NCBI RefSeq assembly: GCF_003858645.1
Contig: NZ_RQJP01000001.1
Coordinates: 1,302,001-1,366,000 of the forward strand
Length of the DNA stretch: 64,000 nt
Direction: 5' to 3'
Origin: Larkinella knui
GTDB lineage: Bacteria > Bacteroidota > Bacteroidia > Cytophagales > Spirosomataceae
The notes beneath the pieces were generated by a model. It was not told the DNA's origin and made no database searches. It saw nothing but the letters and a program-made list of their open reading frames with translations. Of the stretch, positions 1 to 9,122 are shown piece after piece (positions within the stretch are counted from its first letter, which is position 1; every line of letters begins with the position of its first letter). The position numbers and the translations under genes were made by a program.

Positions 1-1
1 C

Positions 2-1297
2 GGCATAGCCACGGTTCCGGTGGTCATCAGTGCAACCATGGCACCGGCTTCGGCCTATGTCGGTGATTATGAGGGGTATTTAAGCACCGTCGATTGCGGG
101 ATTTTCTCCGGTTGGGTCTGGGATCGGAAACAAAAAGACGCCCCGTTGACGGTCGAATTTCTCGATGGCGCTACGTTAGCGGCCGCCACCCTGATCGATA
201 AAACGGAAGCGGATCAGTTTCGGCAGGATTTGCTGAATGCGGGCAAAGGAAATGGACAACACGGTTACCGGTTTACACCGCCGGAAAGCCTGAAGAACAA
301 CCAGAAACATACAATCTGGGCGCGGGTTCGGGGAACGGCTTATGTTTTAAAACTAGCGCCCAAAGAACTTACGTGTGCCGGAACGGCCACCCCGAATCCA
401 CCGGTAAACCAGAAGCCGGTTCCGCCGGTACTTTCGGCGCTGCAGGCAACGAAAGGCGTTACTTTTACGACCGTTTTACCGGCTTTCACGGATCCGGAAA
501 GCGGAACTTTGACCCACAGCCTGACCGGTTTACCCGGCGGCCTGGTCTTCACCGCATCATCCCGCACCATTTCCGGGATTCCGACGATAACTGGGTCCTA
601 TTCCCTGACATTTTCGGCCAGCGATGGACAGGAGTCCGCTTCCGCGACGATTATGCTAACGATTGCCAATCCGCCTTCGACGCCGGTTGTTACCGGTGAT
701 TTTGACGGATTTCTGGATAAAGTAGAATGTAGCACCATTCGGGGCTGGGTCTGGGATCGGAAACAGGCCAATATGCCGTTGACGGTGGAGTTTTATACCG
801 GAACTACGATCTGGGGAACCACGGTGGCGTCATTGTTTCGGCAGGATCTGAAAACGGCCGGAAAGGGCAATGGCGAACATGCCTATAGTTTTACGGTTCC
901 CGAAGTGCTAAAAGACAATATAGAACGGGCAATCAGTGCGCGGGTGCTCAATACCACCTATGTTCTGAAAGGCTCTCCTAAAGCGCTGAAGTGCTCGCCG
1001 AATGCCCGGATTGCTGTCGGTTCGGATGAAAATACCTTGCAGGTTGTCGCCAGCCCCAATCCGGTGGTGCAGGAACTGGTGGTGGAGATTCGTGGTATTG
1101 CCGGTGAACAGCTGGTTCTGAGCGTCGTGAATGGTGGCGGGCAAATCGTCTTTGAGCGATCGGTCGAACTCCGAAGCTCCTTTCAGCAGGAGCGGTTCGA
1201 CATGCTTCGTCAAAAATCGGGCGTGTACTTGTTGCAGGTTAGCCCGGCAACAACCAGCGGCAAACAAACGCTTGCCATCAAGATTTTGAAAAACTGA
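2..1297 (+). CDS. Secreted multidomain protein with GWxWD repeats and type IX sorting tail (5' partial)
   Basis: The frame is open to the left edge, so the true start lies upstream and 431 residues are visible. The layout is a GWxWD module (GWVWD at nt 110-124), a putative-Ig (He_PIG-like) domain at about nt 400-685, a second GWxWD module (GWVWD at nt 743-757), then a short C-terminal beta domain from about nt 1020. That last domain begins with a NPVVQELVVEI-type motif and ends in a basic tail, which is how type IX secretion (Por/gliding) sorting domains look, so export to the cell surface is inferred. The downstream gene at 1820 has the same module order and closely similar sequence, so the two are tandem paralogues. 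The catalytic or binding part, if any, is outside the window. I cannot assign a ligand; adhesion or carbohydrate binding is only a guess. Confidence 0.85.
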   Translation, partial: GIATVPVVISATMAPASAYVGDYEGYLSTVDCGIFSGWVWDRKQKDAPLTVEFLDGATLAAATLIDKTEADQFRQDLLNAGKGNGQHGYRFTPPESLKNNQKHTIWARVRGTAYVLKLAPKELTCAGTATPNPPVNQKPVPPVLSALQATKGVTFTTVLPAFTDPESGTLTHSLTGLPGGLVFTASSRTISGIPTITGSYSLTFSASDGQESASATIMLTIANPPSTPVVTGDFDGFLDKVECSTIRGWVWDRKQANMPLTVEFYTGTTIWGTTVASLFRQDLKTAGKGNGEHAYSFTVPEVLKDNIERAISARVLNTTYVLKGSPKALKCSPNARIAVGSDENTLQVVASPNPVVQELVVEIRGIAGEQLVLSVVNGGGQIVFERSVELRSSFQQERFDMLRQKSGVYLLQVSPATTSGKQTLAIKILKN

Positions 1298-1330
1298 TCC
1301 TTCTTACGTCCGCCGGAGAACACCAAAAAA

Positions 1331-1356
1331 CACCGTTTCAAGGCGGTGCTTTTTTG
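1331..1356 (+). terminator. Intrinsic terminator after the first surface protein
   Basis: CACCG at 1331-1335 pairs with CGGTG at 1344-1348 and is followed by a run of T at 1350-1355. It lies 34 bases after the stop codon. Confidence 0.75.
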
Positions 1357-1819
1357 TTGACTTCACACCTGCCGGCTCAGGTCGTCGTGTTAAGTAGATC
1401 GTTGGTCAAAGCCTAAGGAAATTACTTAATCCGATCCATTCCGCCTGACCTTACCTCCTGTAAACAGCTTCTTTCTGCTTCCCTTCCAACGAAACTCGTT
1501 GCTTAACTGCATATTCTTGTCTGATAAAGATTTATGTAACTGTTTTTTCATATGAATAGACTTATTGTTAGCATAATTTTAATATTTATTGATATTTTGC
1601 AGTGTCTTAAAATTCCTATCCTCTTATTCTCTTAATCATGGTATCAATTCTACGGATCTATCTATTCCGGGCTCCTGCCGTTAAGTATAATTCTTCCTTT
1701 TTTCGATCGGTCAATACCGCCTGATTCTTCTGCAATTCCCAGTACCCAACCCGGGCATCTGCTGTTCGGGGAGGCTTTTTATAATCAATTCCTAACTCGT
1801 TCAAACCACTACGTTATTC
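1357..1819. other. AT-rich intergenic region between tandem surface-protein genes
   Basis: No credible gene on either strand. It must hold the promoter of the 1820 gene; a degenerate TATTTTG near 1594 resembles a Bacteroidota -7 box but lacks one base and has no clear -33 partner. Confidence 0.5.
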
Positions 1820-4654
1820 ATGAAGAAACCTTTCCTGTTCCCGCTGACAGTTGCCCTTTTGTTTGCCTGGGTGCTGCATGTTCCCGGCGCTTTTGCCCAA
1901 TGGTCCACGTCCGCTTTAAGTCAAAGTCGTAATAAACTGGCCGGTGCCAGTGCTGGCGGAAAAGCCTTTTTTGCCGGCGGTTTCGAAGGACTATCGTCGT
2001 CCAAAAAAGTGGATATCTACACGCTCGGTACCAATTCCTGGTCAGAAGCCGAGTTGAGTGAAAGCCGGGGTGACCTGACCGCCACAGCTTCGTCTGATTC
2101 CGTTTTTTTTGCCGGTGGAGGCAGTCTCGACCAAAGCGGTTTTTCCAAACGGGTGGATATCTACAGCGTTTCCAACAATTCCTGGTCCCATACGGATCTC
2201 TCCGTGAGCAGATCCTTACTGGCATCGGCCCAGGCCGGACGAAAAGTCCTTTTTGCCGGGGGTATTCACTTGGAAGGCTCTTTTATAAAACTACTCAAAA
2301 CCGTGAAAACCGTCGATGTGTACGATTTAATCGATAAAACCTGGACAACTGGCGAATTATCGGAAGCGCGTTCGAGCCTGGCTGGGGTTGCCGCTAACGG
2401 AAAGATCTTTTTTGCCGGCGGGTATAAAAGCGCGGGGTCCTATTCAACAAAGGTGGATATTTATGACGTGGCTACTGCTACCTGGTTGCCTGCAACCAAT
2501 TTGTCGGAAGCCCGCAGTGGATTAGCTGCTGTGGTTGCCGGGGGTAAGATTTTTTTTGCGGGCGGTTATCGCGGATTATTGACGGGGGGGTATTCCGATA
2601 AGGTAGATATCTATGACCTGAGTACCGGTACCTGGTCGGATGCTACTTTATCTACTAAACGAACCAATTTGACGGCTACCACGGTGGGTGACAAGGTGTT
2701 TTTTGCGGGTGGGGAAACCGATTTGCAAAGCTCGACTGTCGTCGATATCTACGATCTGACTACACAGAGCTGGTCGACCGCCAGCCTTTCCAAGAAGCGG
2801 AAAGATCTGGCTTCGGCCAGTGTTGGAAACAAAGCTCTTTTTGCGGGGGGTTATGTTGGCTTACTCGATGGCGGTTCTACTTTGCTGGTGGATGTGTACA
2901 CGGCAACGGCTATCGATCAGCAGCCGACTCCCGCATCAACTACGGTTTGCCAGGGCAGTACGGTTAGTACGGCGATTACGGCTTTGGGTGAAAACCTGAC
3001 GTACCAATGGTACAAAGGATCGGCCAGTACCTCGGCGGCTGTTGTGACCGATCAAACTTCGGCTACCCTGACGCTGACCAATGTTCAACCTGACGATTCG
3101 GAGTCCTATTATTGCCGGGTGAGTGGTGATGGCGGAGTGGCCTGGTCAGGTGCATTCAACCTGACCGTCACGCCCAATCCGACGGCTCCCGTCGTTGCTT
3201 TTGCCGGACAAACTACCAGTACTGTTATTCAGAATACGCCCTACGTCATGGTAACCATCACCGGTTGCGAATCCGGAGCGGTTTCCTGGACCGGCCCGAA
3301 CGGCAGCACCGGCACTACAACCAGCATTTCGGTACCCACTTCGGCTACCGGAACCCTGGTTTATTCGGCTACCTGTACCGTAGGAAGTTGCTCCAGCCTA
3401 CCCGGCAGTGCTACGGTTGTGGTGGCTCCGGGCACTGCGGTGGGCAGTTTCGACGGCTTTATCTACGGTGCCGATTGCAGTACGTTTCGCGGCTGGGCCT
3501 GGGATCGGAACAAAGGCAATACCGCCCTGCCGGTTGAGATTCTCGACGGCCCCAATGTCATTGCCACCATTCAGGCGGACGTATTTCGGGATGATTTGAA
3601 AAATGCCGGGAAAGGAAACGGGAAACACGCTTTTCTATTCGCTATTCCGGAAACGCTGAAAGACAATCAATCGCACCTGCTTTCCGCCCGGGTAGCCAGC
3701 AGCAGCTTTATTTTGAAAGATTCGCCGAAAGCCCTGATTTGTCAGAGTAGCGGCTCGAACCCCGGCAACCAACTTCCCAAGCCACCCACGCCAACGGTGA
3801 TGATTGCCCCGCTATCGGCTCAGGTGGGAGTGCCTTTCTCGGCAACGCTCGTTGCGTTTACCGACCCCGAAGGAACTACACTTTCCTACGGATTGTCCGG
3901 ATTGCCGGACGGTTTGGTCATGCTCACACCCAGTCGCATCATCACCGGAACGCCGACGCAGGCGGGCACATTTGTGCTGACGTACCTGGCCACCGACGCC
4001 GGTGGTGCCAGCAATAGCGTGAGCTTCCAGTTGACGGTTCTTCCCGCCCCATCCAGTCCGGTAACCGGCAGTTTCGAAGGCTATTTAGACAAAGTGGAGT
4101 GCGGTACGATTCGGGGCTGGGTGTGGGATCGGAACAAACCGAATACTCCGGTTACTGTTGAGTTTTATACCGGCGGAACCGTCTGGGGAAGTACGGTAGC
4201 CAATATTTACCGGGATGATTTGAAGAATGCCGGAAAAGGAAATGGCAGCCATGCCTACAGTTTTGTCGTTCCCGAAACCTTGAAAGGCGTTGGACCTACC
4301 TTGATGTATGCCCGGGTTCAGGGCAGCTCCTATGTATTGAAAGACTCCGGAAAAACCCTCAATTGTCCTTCACCGGGTCGGCTTTCGGCCGAACAGTCGG
4401 AAGAACTTCAAGTCATTGTTCTGGGAAATCCGGTGAAAGAGCAGGTCGATGTCGAAGTCCGTGGTGCGGAAGGCCAACCGTTGCGGTTTAGGATCACGGA
4501 TGTGCAGGGCCGATTGATCAGTGAGCGGCCGGTTGAAAAAGCCGCTGCCGTCGAGAAACAGAGTTTTGGTGTTTCCAATACGCCAGCGGGTTTTCTGTTT
4601 CTGAAAGTGAGCAGCAACGGACAGAACCGGACGTTGAAGCTGATGAAACCGTAA
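1820..4654 (+). CDS. Secreted seven-bladed Kelch/Ig/GWxWD protein with type IX sorting tail
   Basis: 944 residues. A signal peptide covers about residues 1-26 and ends in GAFA. Residues ~27-365 hold seven Kelch-like units, each with an FAGG strand followed by VDIY and a W-containing strand, enough to close one seven-bladed propeller. Two Ig-like domains follow (~368-455, with paired Cys and a YYC motif, and ~456-542). Then come a GWxWD module (GWAWD at 558-562), a He_PIG-like cadherin-type domain (~650-745), a second GWxWD module (GWVWD at 766-770), and a C-terminal type IX sorting domain (~865-944) with a GNPVKEQVDVEV motif. The modules from the first GWxWD unit onward match the upstream gene in order and sequence. 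Type IX export to the cell surface is inferred from the tail. The architecture suggests adhesion or ligand binding; no catalytic motif is visible. The start is supported by the signal peptide. Confidence 0.88.
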   Translation: MKKPFLFPLTVALLFAWVLHVPGAFAQWSTSALSQSRNKLAGASAGGKAFFAGGFEGLSSSKKVDIYTLGTNSWSEAELSESRGDLTATASSDSVFFAGGGSLDQSGFSKRVDIYSVSNNSWSHTDLSVSRSLLASAQAGRKVLFAGGIHLEGSFIKLLKTVKTVDVYDLIDKTWTTGELSEARSSLAGVAANGKIFFAGGYKSAGSYSTKVDIYDVATATWLPATNLSEARSGLAAVVAGGKIFFAGGYRGLLTGGYSDKVDIYDLSTGTWSDATLSTKRTNLTATTVGDKVFFAGGETDLQSSTVVDIYDLTTQSWSTASLSKKRKDLASASVGNKALFAGGYVGLLDGGSTLLVDVYTATAIDQQPTPASTTVCQGSTVSTAITALGENLTYQWYKGSASTSAAVVTDQTSATLTLTNVQPDDSESYYCRVSGDGGVAWSGAFNLTVTPNPTAPVVAFAGQTTSTVIQNTPYVMVTITGCESGAVSWTGPNGSTGTTTSISVPTSATGTLVYSATCTVGSCSSLPGSATVVVAPGTAVGSFDGFIYGADCSTFRGWAWDRNKGNTALPVEILDGPNVIATIQADVFRDDLKNAGKGNGKHAFLFAIPETLKDNQSHLLSARVASSSFILKDSPKALICQSSGSNPGNQLPKPPTPTVMIAPLSAQVGVPFSATLVAFTDPEGTTLSYGLSGLPDGLVMLTPSRIITGTPTQAGTFVLTYLATDAGGASNSVSFQLTVLPAPSSPVTGSFEGYLDKVECGTIRGWVWDRNKPNTPVTVEFYTGGTVWGSTVANIYRDDLKNAGKGNGSHAYSFVVPETLKGVGPTLMYARVQGSSYVLKDSGKTLNCPSPGRLSAEQSEELQVIVLGNPVKEQVDVEVRGAEGQPLRFRITDVQGRLISERPVEKAAAVEKQSFGVSNTPAGFLFLKVSSNGQNRTLKLMKP

Positions 4655-4663
4655 GTCTATTTT

Positions 4664-4703
4664 GCCCTTAAATCCCGGATAACGGGATTTAAGGGCTTTT
4701 TTT
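4664..4703 (+). terminator. Strong intrinsic terminator after the Kelch protein
   Basis: A 14-bp perfect stem (4664-4677 with 4683-4696), loop GATAA, then seven T (4697-4703). It sits between convergent genes and touches the stop codon of the leftward peptidase; the opposite strand has no T-run, so it mainly serves the rightward gene. Confidence 0.9.
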
Positions 4704-7278
4704 AGTTGCCAACCATGAATACTGCGTTCCCGAAAAGCAACTTTCCGTTGTACCAGAAACCGCGGAAAAGCGGATTGTCCATCATGTAGACGATGCTCCC
4801 TTTACCGAGTTCCTGGACGCCGTAGAGCAAGGTATTGTTGAGTTTCGATTTCGCATTTTTACCCACAAAACCGGCTACGTAATTGTCTTTCTTCAAATAC
4901 CCCACATTCCATCCATCTTTCAGGAAATCGTAGTCGTACACGTTTTGCACCAGCGCGTAATAGCCATTCGGATAGCCAAACGCCAGCGGATGCGTACGGT
5001 CGAGATCAACGCGGTAGACACTGCCGGGTGTTTCTTCCGAAACCGCTTCGCGTTCGCGTTCGCCATACTGGCGTAAGGATTCATCGGTATCCAGGTTTGG
5101 TTTTTTATCGGTTTTCTCTTTCTTAGGTTCCGGTTTGTCGTCTTTCTTCTTCAAACCGAAATCCGGTTTGTCGGCAAAAAACGAAGTCACGCGCTCCATC
5201 ACAATCAGTTTGCCACCTGCCTGAACCCAGTCTTTGAGTTTGTTTAAGGCCCGGTCGTTCAGGATTTTGCCATACCCGTAGCCCTGCGGCATAATCAGAA
5301 CATCGATACCGTCGAGCGAGGCATTCGGAAATGAATTGGCATCGATCAAGGTCAGCGGATAATCGAGATCCTGGTCAAAATAATGCCAAACCTCACCCAG
5401 CGAAGTCGCAAAGGTGACGTCGCCGGAGATAGCGGCAACGCGCGGGTTTTTAAGCGAAAAAACGCTGCCGGAGCCAAAATCGGACCCTTCGGCCACAAAA
5501 CCGGTCGATGCCGGAATGAGCCGGATTCCGCGTTTGGCGGCTTCCTGCTGAACGATCTGGTAGAATCGATCGCCCAGGCGTTCATTGCCGGCGCGGGTGA
5601 TAATGAGCGTTCCGGCTTCAAACCGTTGTTCGCCCTGTTTAAACGTTTTTTCGGCCACCCGAATCCGTACTTTGTTTTTCAGCAAACCGGCCAGAAACTG
5701 CACATCCTGCGCCGACTGCCACCGCACCAGATACGCATACGGTTTGGGGTCGGAAGCACTGCCATTGGCAACGGCGGCACCCGCCGGATTGGCGTAAGCT
5801 ACCGGAGTCAACCGGTCTTTCAAACCGTAGGCTTTTAATCCGTAGGCGTAGGGAATACACCAGGACGTTATGTCGTAGGTAACCGAGTCTTCGAGCATCG
5901 ACTTGGGTTCGAACAAGATTTTTAACAGCGTTGACTTGGGCTGGTAGGCGCTGATAACCAGGTCATTGTTTTCCGTGGTGACGGACTCGTTTTTTTGATT
6001 CTGATAATTGAATCCGATCAGTTTCTGCGATTTTCCGGCCAGTCCATAGCGAATCTGGTTGTTATCGAGCAGTTTCCGCAAGGCCAAAATTCGGCCTTCG
6101 TCATTGGCGGTTTTGATCACGTAACTTTTGAATTCACCGACGGGGCTGGTGACCGATTTTTCAAAAAAACGATTGAAATTTTTGACGATATCATCCGGCC
6201 GGTCGGCCACGGATTCGAGGGTGGCAAAGCTGGCGGTATAATGATGATCGATGCGTTGGCGCAGCGTAAGCGTGTCGCCGTCGTTTTTCCGGTACGCTAA
6301 TCCGGCACGGCCACCGCCACCCTGTTCGAAGGTCATGCCGATGGCCCCGTTGTAGGTTGGCCAGGTATCGCCATAGCTCGGATAGAACAGATCAAAATTT
6401 TCTCGTGTAAAATACAGCCAGCCGTTTTTGTCAAAATACCGGGTATTGTATTGTCCGATAATTTGCTGGAACTCCCGCTGCCAGGGCGTGATGTCTTCGT
6501 GATAAGGTTTGGCTGAAGGGGCAAAATAATACGGACTTTCCGGGCCCATTTCGTGAAAATCACCGTGTAAGTGGGGCATCCATTGTTGGTAAAGTGCCAT
6601 TCGCTGCTGCGTAATTTCCTGAGTTTGCCAGGCCCAGTCGCGGTTTGGATCGAACAGATAATGGGTGTAACGGCCACCGGGCCAGGGCTCACTGTGTTCG
6701 CGGGCGAGGGGTGTCGGATCGGGGTTGGTCCCACTCATCTGATTGTACCAGTTAACGTACCGGTCGTGGCCGTCGGGGTTGAGTCCGGGGTCCAGAATGA
6801 CGACGGTATTGGACAGGATTTTTTGAGAGACGGGATTCGCAGGGTCTAATAAATCATGCAGCACCAGCATGAATGCTTCGGAGCTAATGGCCTCATTACC
6901 GTGGATGTTATAACTCAGCCAGGCAATGGGCGGTTGGGCCGAAACAGAAGCCTGGGGGGCGGAGGCCGCGGTATTTCCCAGCCCGATCTGTTTGAGGTGG
7001 GTCGTGCGAATCTCCTCCAGCCTGGCCAGATTTTTTTCGGAAGCCACCACCACCGCCATTAACTGACGCCCCTCGTAGGTGGTTCCGTAGGGCAGTACTT
7101 TAACCCGGGTGGGCAGTTGCCGGGCAACGTACTCGGCGTAGGCCAGCACCCGGTAGTGGGGCGAAAACCGCTTGCCGACGGTATATCCTAAAAACTGATC
7201 GGGATGCTGGAACGTGGTCTGAGCGAGGGTGGTCAAAACCGGTAAAAGGCAAAGACTGACTAAAAAGAGTTTTTTCAT
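4702..7278 (-). CDS. Secreted M14-family zinc carboxypeptidase-like protein
   Basis: 858 residues from the ATG at 7278; a TTG three codons upstream is a weaker start because the signal peptide (KKLFLVSLCLLPVLTTLAQ) begins at the ATG. The N-terminal third is an M14 metallopeptidase domain: HGNE at ~126-129 gives the first zinc His and Glu, DPGLNPDGHDRY follows, HLHGDFHEMG at ~236-245 supplies the third zinc ligand, and TFEQGGGG near 316-323 carries the likely catalytic Glu. Residues ~600-690 look like a class I glutamine-amidotransferase-like fold (LIMPQGYGYG, then a GGKLIVMER strand) without a catalytic Cys. A Lys/Asp/Glu-rich linker precedes the C-terminal beta domain. This fits the large periplasmic M14-like proteins of Bacteroidota, which probably trim peptides or cell-wall fragments. 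The substrate is unknown. All expected metal residues appear intact. Confidence 0.9.
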   Translation of the reverse strand: MKKLFLVSLCLLPVLTTLAQTTFQHPDQFLGYTVGKRFSPHYRVLAYAEYVARQLPTRVKVLPYGTTYEGRQLMAVVVASEKNLARLEEIRTTHLKQIGLGNTAASAPQASVSAQPPIAWLSYNIHGNEAISSEAFMLVLHDLLDPANPVSQKILSNTVVILDPGLNPDGHDRYVNWYNQMSGTNPDPTPLAREHSEPWPGGRYTHYLFDPNRDWAWQTQEITQQRMALYQQWMPHLHGDFHEMGPESPYYFAPSAKPYHEDITPWQREFQQIIGQYNTRYFDKNGWLYFTRENFDLFYPSYGDTWPTYNGAIGMTFEQGGGGRAGLAYRKNDGDTLTLRQRIDHHYTASFATLESVADRPDDIVKNFNRFFEKSVTSPVGEFKSYVIKTANDEGRILALRKLLDNNQIRYGLAGKSQKLIGFNYQNQKNESVTTENNDLVISAYQPKSTLLKILFEPKSMLEDSVTYDITSWCIPYAYGLKAYGLKDRLTPVAYANPAGAAVANGSASDPKPYAYLVRWQSAQDVQFLAGLLKNKVRIRVAEKTFKQGEQRFEAGTLIITRAGNERLGDRFYQIVQQEAAKRGIRLIPASTGFVAEGSDFGSGSVFSLKNPRVAAISGDVTFATSLGEVWHYFDQDLDYPLTLIDANSFPNASLDGIDVLIMPQGYGYGKILNDRALNKLKDWVQAGGKLIVMERVTSFFADKPDFGLKKKDDKPEPKKEKTDKKPNLDTDESLRQYGEREREAVSEETPGSVYRVDLDRTHPLAFGYPNGYYALVQNVYDYDFLKDGWNVGYLKKDNYVAGFVGKNAKSKLNNTLLYGVQELGKGSIVYMMDNPLFRGFWYNGKLLFGNAVFMVGN

Positions 7279-7377
7279 GTAAGGCAAATAATGAATTTAT
7301 CGGGCAATCCCCAAAAATAAGCTGAAACCGGAAATCCCCGTCAAATCGCAGAAAAATCATTTTTTTTTAATCCAGGA

Positions 7378-7408
7378 TTTGCACCAATCGTTTTTCTCCG
7401 TATCTTTG
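7378..7408 (+). promoter_or_regulatory. Bacteroidota-type promoter for tRNA-Glu
   Basis: TTTG at 7378-7381, exactly 19 bases, then TATCTTTG at 7401-7408. This matches the TTTG-N19-TAnnTTTG consensus of the Bacteroidota primary sigma factor and lies about 60 bases before the tRNA. It is the cleanest promoter in the window. Confidence 0.85.
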
Positions 7409-7468
7409 CACCACAATTTCAGAATCAGGGTTAGCAAATCAGTCGCTGACCAACTGAAAACTGGATAT

Positions 7469-7540
7469 GGCCGATTCGTCTAGCGGTTAGGACGCGGCCC
7501 TTTCACGGCTGAAACACGGGTTCGATTCCCGTATTGGTCA
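7469..7540 (+). tRNA. tRNA-Glu (anticodon TTC)
   Basis: 72 bases fold as a full cloverleaf. The acceptor stem GGCCGAT pairs with ATTGGTC using two G-U pairs, with discriminator A at 7540. The anticodon arm has loop CTTTCAC with anticodon TTC, and the T arm holds GGGTTCGATTCCC. CCA is not encoded. It has its own promoter and terminator, so it is a single-gene unit. Confidence 0.97.
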
Positions 7541-7557
7541 CTGGCCATTATCCAGAA

Positions 7558-7591
7558 GAGCTGCAAGCAAACTGCTTGCAGCTCTTTTTTT
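7558..7591 (+). terminator. Intrinsic terminator of tRNA-Glu
   Basis: A 12-bp stem, GAGCTGCAAGCA (7558-7569) with TGCTTGCAGCTC (7573-7584), a three-base loop, and seven T at 7585-7591. Confidence 0.92.
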
Positions 7592-7725
7592 ATCCCCCAT
7601 TTGTGGGTACCAGCCTCCTTCGGGTACCCGGAATCCGGCACTCAAATTAAAAAAGGTACCTAACAAAAATCAAAGCGGGAGAGTTAATAAGCCCATCAGG
7701 TATCAAGTACCAGAAACCGATGGCC

Positions 7726-7995
7726 ATGAAAAAGTTAGTAACGCTTTTCCTTCTCTCATTTAGCTCTTTCGCACTCTTTAGCTGCGACCCCCTGAATAAA
7801 AAGTACGATAAAGAAAAGTATTCGGAAGTGATTTCTGAAAACGCCGATTCCGTCAGTCGATCGGCTTTTAATCGGGCTACCGTTGAAAATGAAATCAATG
7901 ATATTCGAAATGAAGATTTTACTTACCAGGAGTTGATCGATCAGGGCAAAGCCATCCAAAAAAAAGAGCAGACTAATAAAAATGTGGTACGCTAA
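7726..7995 (+). CDS. Small predicted lipoprotein of unknown function
   Basis: 89 residues from the second of two ATGs (7720 and 7726). The later one is preferred because KKLVTLFLLSF then starts the signal peptide. A lipobox-like FSC at ~18-20 (SFALFSC) would be lipidated. The mature part is short, charged and probably helical (DKEKYSEVISENADSVS). I recognise no family. It stands alone, flanked by the tRNA-Glu terminator and a long AT-rich gap. Reading frame quality, signal peptide and lipobox together support a real gene; its role is unknown. Confidence 0.65.
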   Translation: MKKLVTLFLLSFSSFALFSCDPLNKKYDKEKYSEVISENADSVSRSAFNRATVENEINDIRNEDFTYQELIDQGKAIQKKEQTNKNVVR

Positions 7996-8761
7996 ATGGT
8001 AGAATTAGTTAATCAAAATAAGTTGTAATGGCTTCGGTTTAATAATTGTACAAACAATTTATTCCTTTGTAATTCTACAGGCTGATTAAATGGAATAGTA
8101 GGGTTTATTAACGCTTGCTTTGATCGTAAATGTCTATAAAATGATGGGCGTAAGATTGTGGAAAACGGCAGGATACAAGTTCAGTCAATAAGCTCAAGGT
8201 TGACGCTGTTTTAGCGGTATATGACGAAATTTAGCGGTTTTCTTGTCCTGTTGAAGCAGCTAAGAAGACGATAAAAAGTTTGTTTACTCGATTTTTTATC
8301 GGTCCGATTGAGGTCGTTCAGCAGAAAAAAGGCGGAATAAATTGTCATAGGTTGAGAAATTGAAAATAAAATATGAACAACTTAAATTTTCTTAAAATGA
8401 TTATAAATTAAGAAAATATGTGATTAATACTAGAGGCTTTGGTTTGATTTTTGCTATTTTTAAATCAGACGAGTGATGCTTTTTGAAGTATAGTACGCTT
8501 TTCCTTTACTCAATTTTTTAGTGCAATTCAGATGCGTTTTGGGTCACCCCTGCAATTCATTACCGGCCTTTCTTTACCGATAAACCGGGCTGGCTGATGC
8601 TTTAGCTTAAAACTGCTTATACACTAAAAGAAAACGATTGGTAAGCCAGTTCATACTTTGATTAATTTGATAGAAAACTTTTGAAAACGCCTAAAACCGA
8701 CTGGTAACAACTTCTTTCATGTTCCCCAACTCTCTCCAACTGTACTTAAAAGATCACACAA
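7996..8761. other. Long AT-rich intergenic region with short repeats
   Basis: 766 bases without a convincing gene. It holds a direct repeat TTTAGCGGT at 8210-8218 and 8230-8238 (period 20) and a perfect 10-bp inverted repeat ATTTTCTTAA/TTAAGAAAAT at 8386-8395 and 8408-8417. It may contain a small RNA or the promoter of the 8762 gene; neither can be shown from the bases alone. Confidence 0.5.
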
Positions 8762-8968
8762 ATGGAAATGAAAACAGTATACACCGCCACAAATAAAAAG
8801 AAGTTCAGATGTACGGTTTATGCCAAAGATGGCACTTATCTGGCAAGTCGGGTTTATAACTCGTATAATGAGGAAGGTGCCCTGATGCAACTTGAAGAAT
8901 GGCTGGAGGTGCATCTGCCAGCTGAAGCCAATTATGATCCTAACCAGATCAAGGTTGAGCCTATATGA
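8762..8968 (+). CDS. Small unknown protein, 68 residues
   Basis: A short soluble protein with no signal peptide or membrane segment. The first half has alternating polar/hydrophobic strands (KTVYTATNKKKFRCTVYAK) followed by a helix (EEGALMQLEEWLEVHL), an alpha/beta layout. I do not recognise a family. A strong terminator starts 22 bases after the stop, which supports a transcribed gene. The base composition is close to nearby coding DNA and unlike the AT-rich gap upstream. Confidence 0.6.
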   Translation: MEMKTVYTATNKKKFRCTVYAKDGTYLASRVYNSYNEEGALMQLEEWLEVHLPAEANYDPNQIKVEPI

Positions 8969-8989
8969 CTAGAAAAATTTGAAAACAGA

Positions 8990-9023
8990 AACCCCGGCAA
9001 ACGTTTGCCGGGGTTATTTTTTT
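8990..9023 (+). terminator. Intrinsic terminator of the 68-residue gene
   Basis: A 12-bp stem AACCCCGGCAAA/TTTGCCGGGGTT (8990-9001 with 9004-9015), two-base loop as drawn, then a T-run at 9017-9023. Confidence 0.92.
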
Positions 9024-9122
9024 AGGTAGAACAGAGAATAAAATTTATTGAGTAGGACAGAGAAAATTAACGTTTAAAAAAGACTCATCATGCTGAATTT
9101 AGTGGCTTCGATCCGCAATGGG

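Noticed and set aside
2587-2594. Run of G in the Kelch gene as a phase-variation tract
   Set aside because: Shorter than the 9-base tract at 50394 and encodes normal Gly residues in a conserved Kelch turn.
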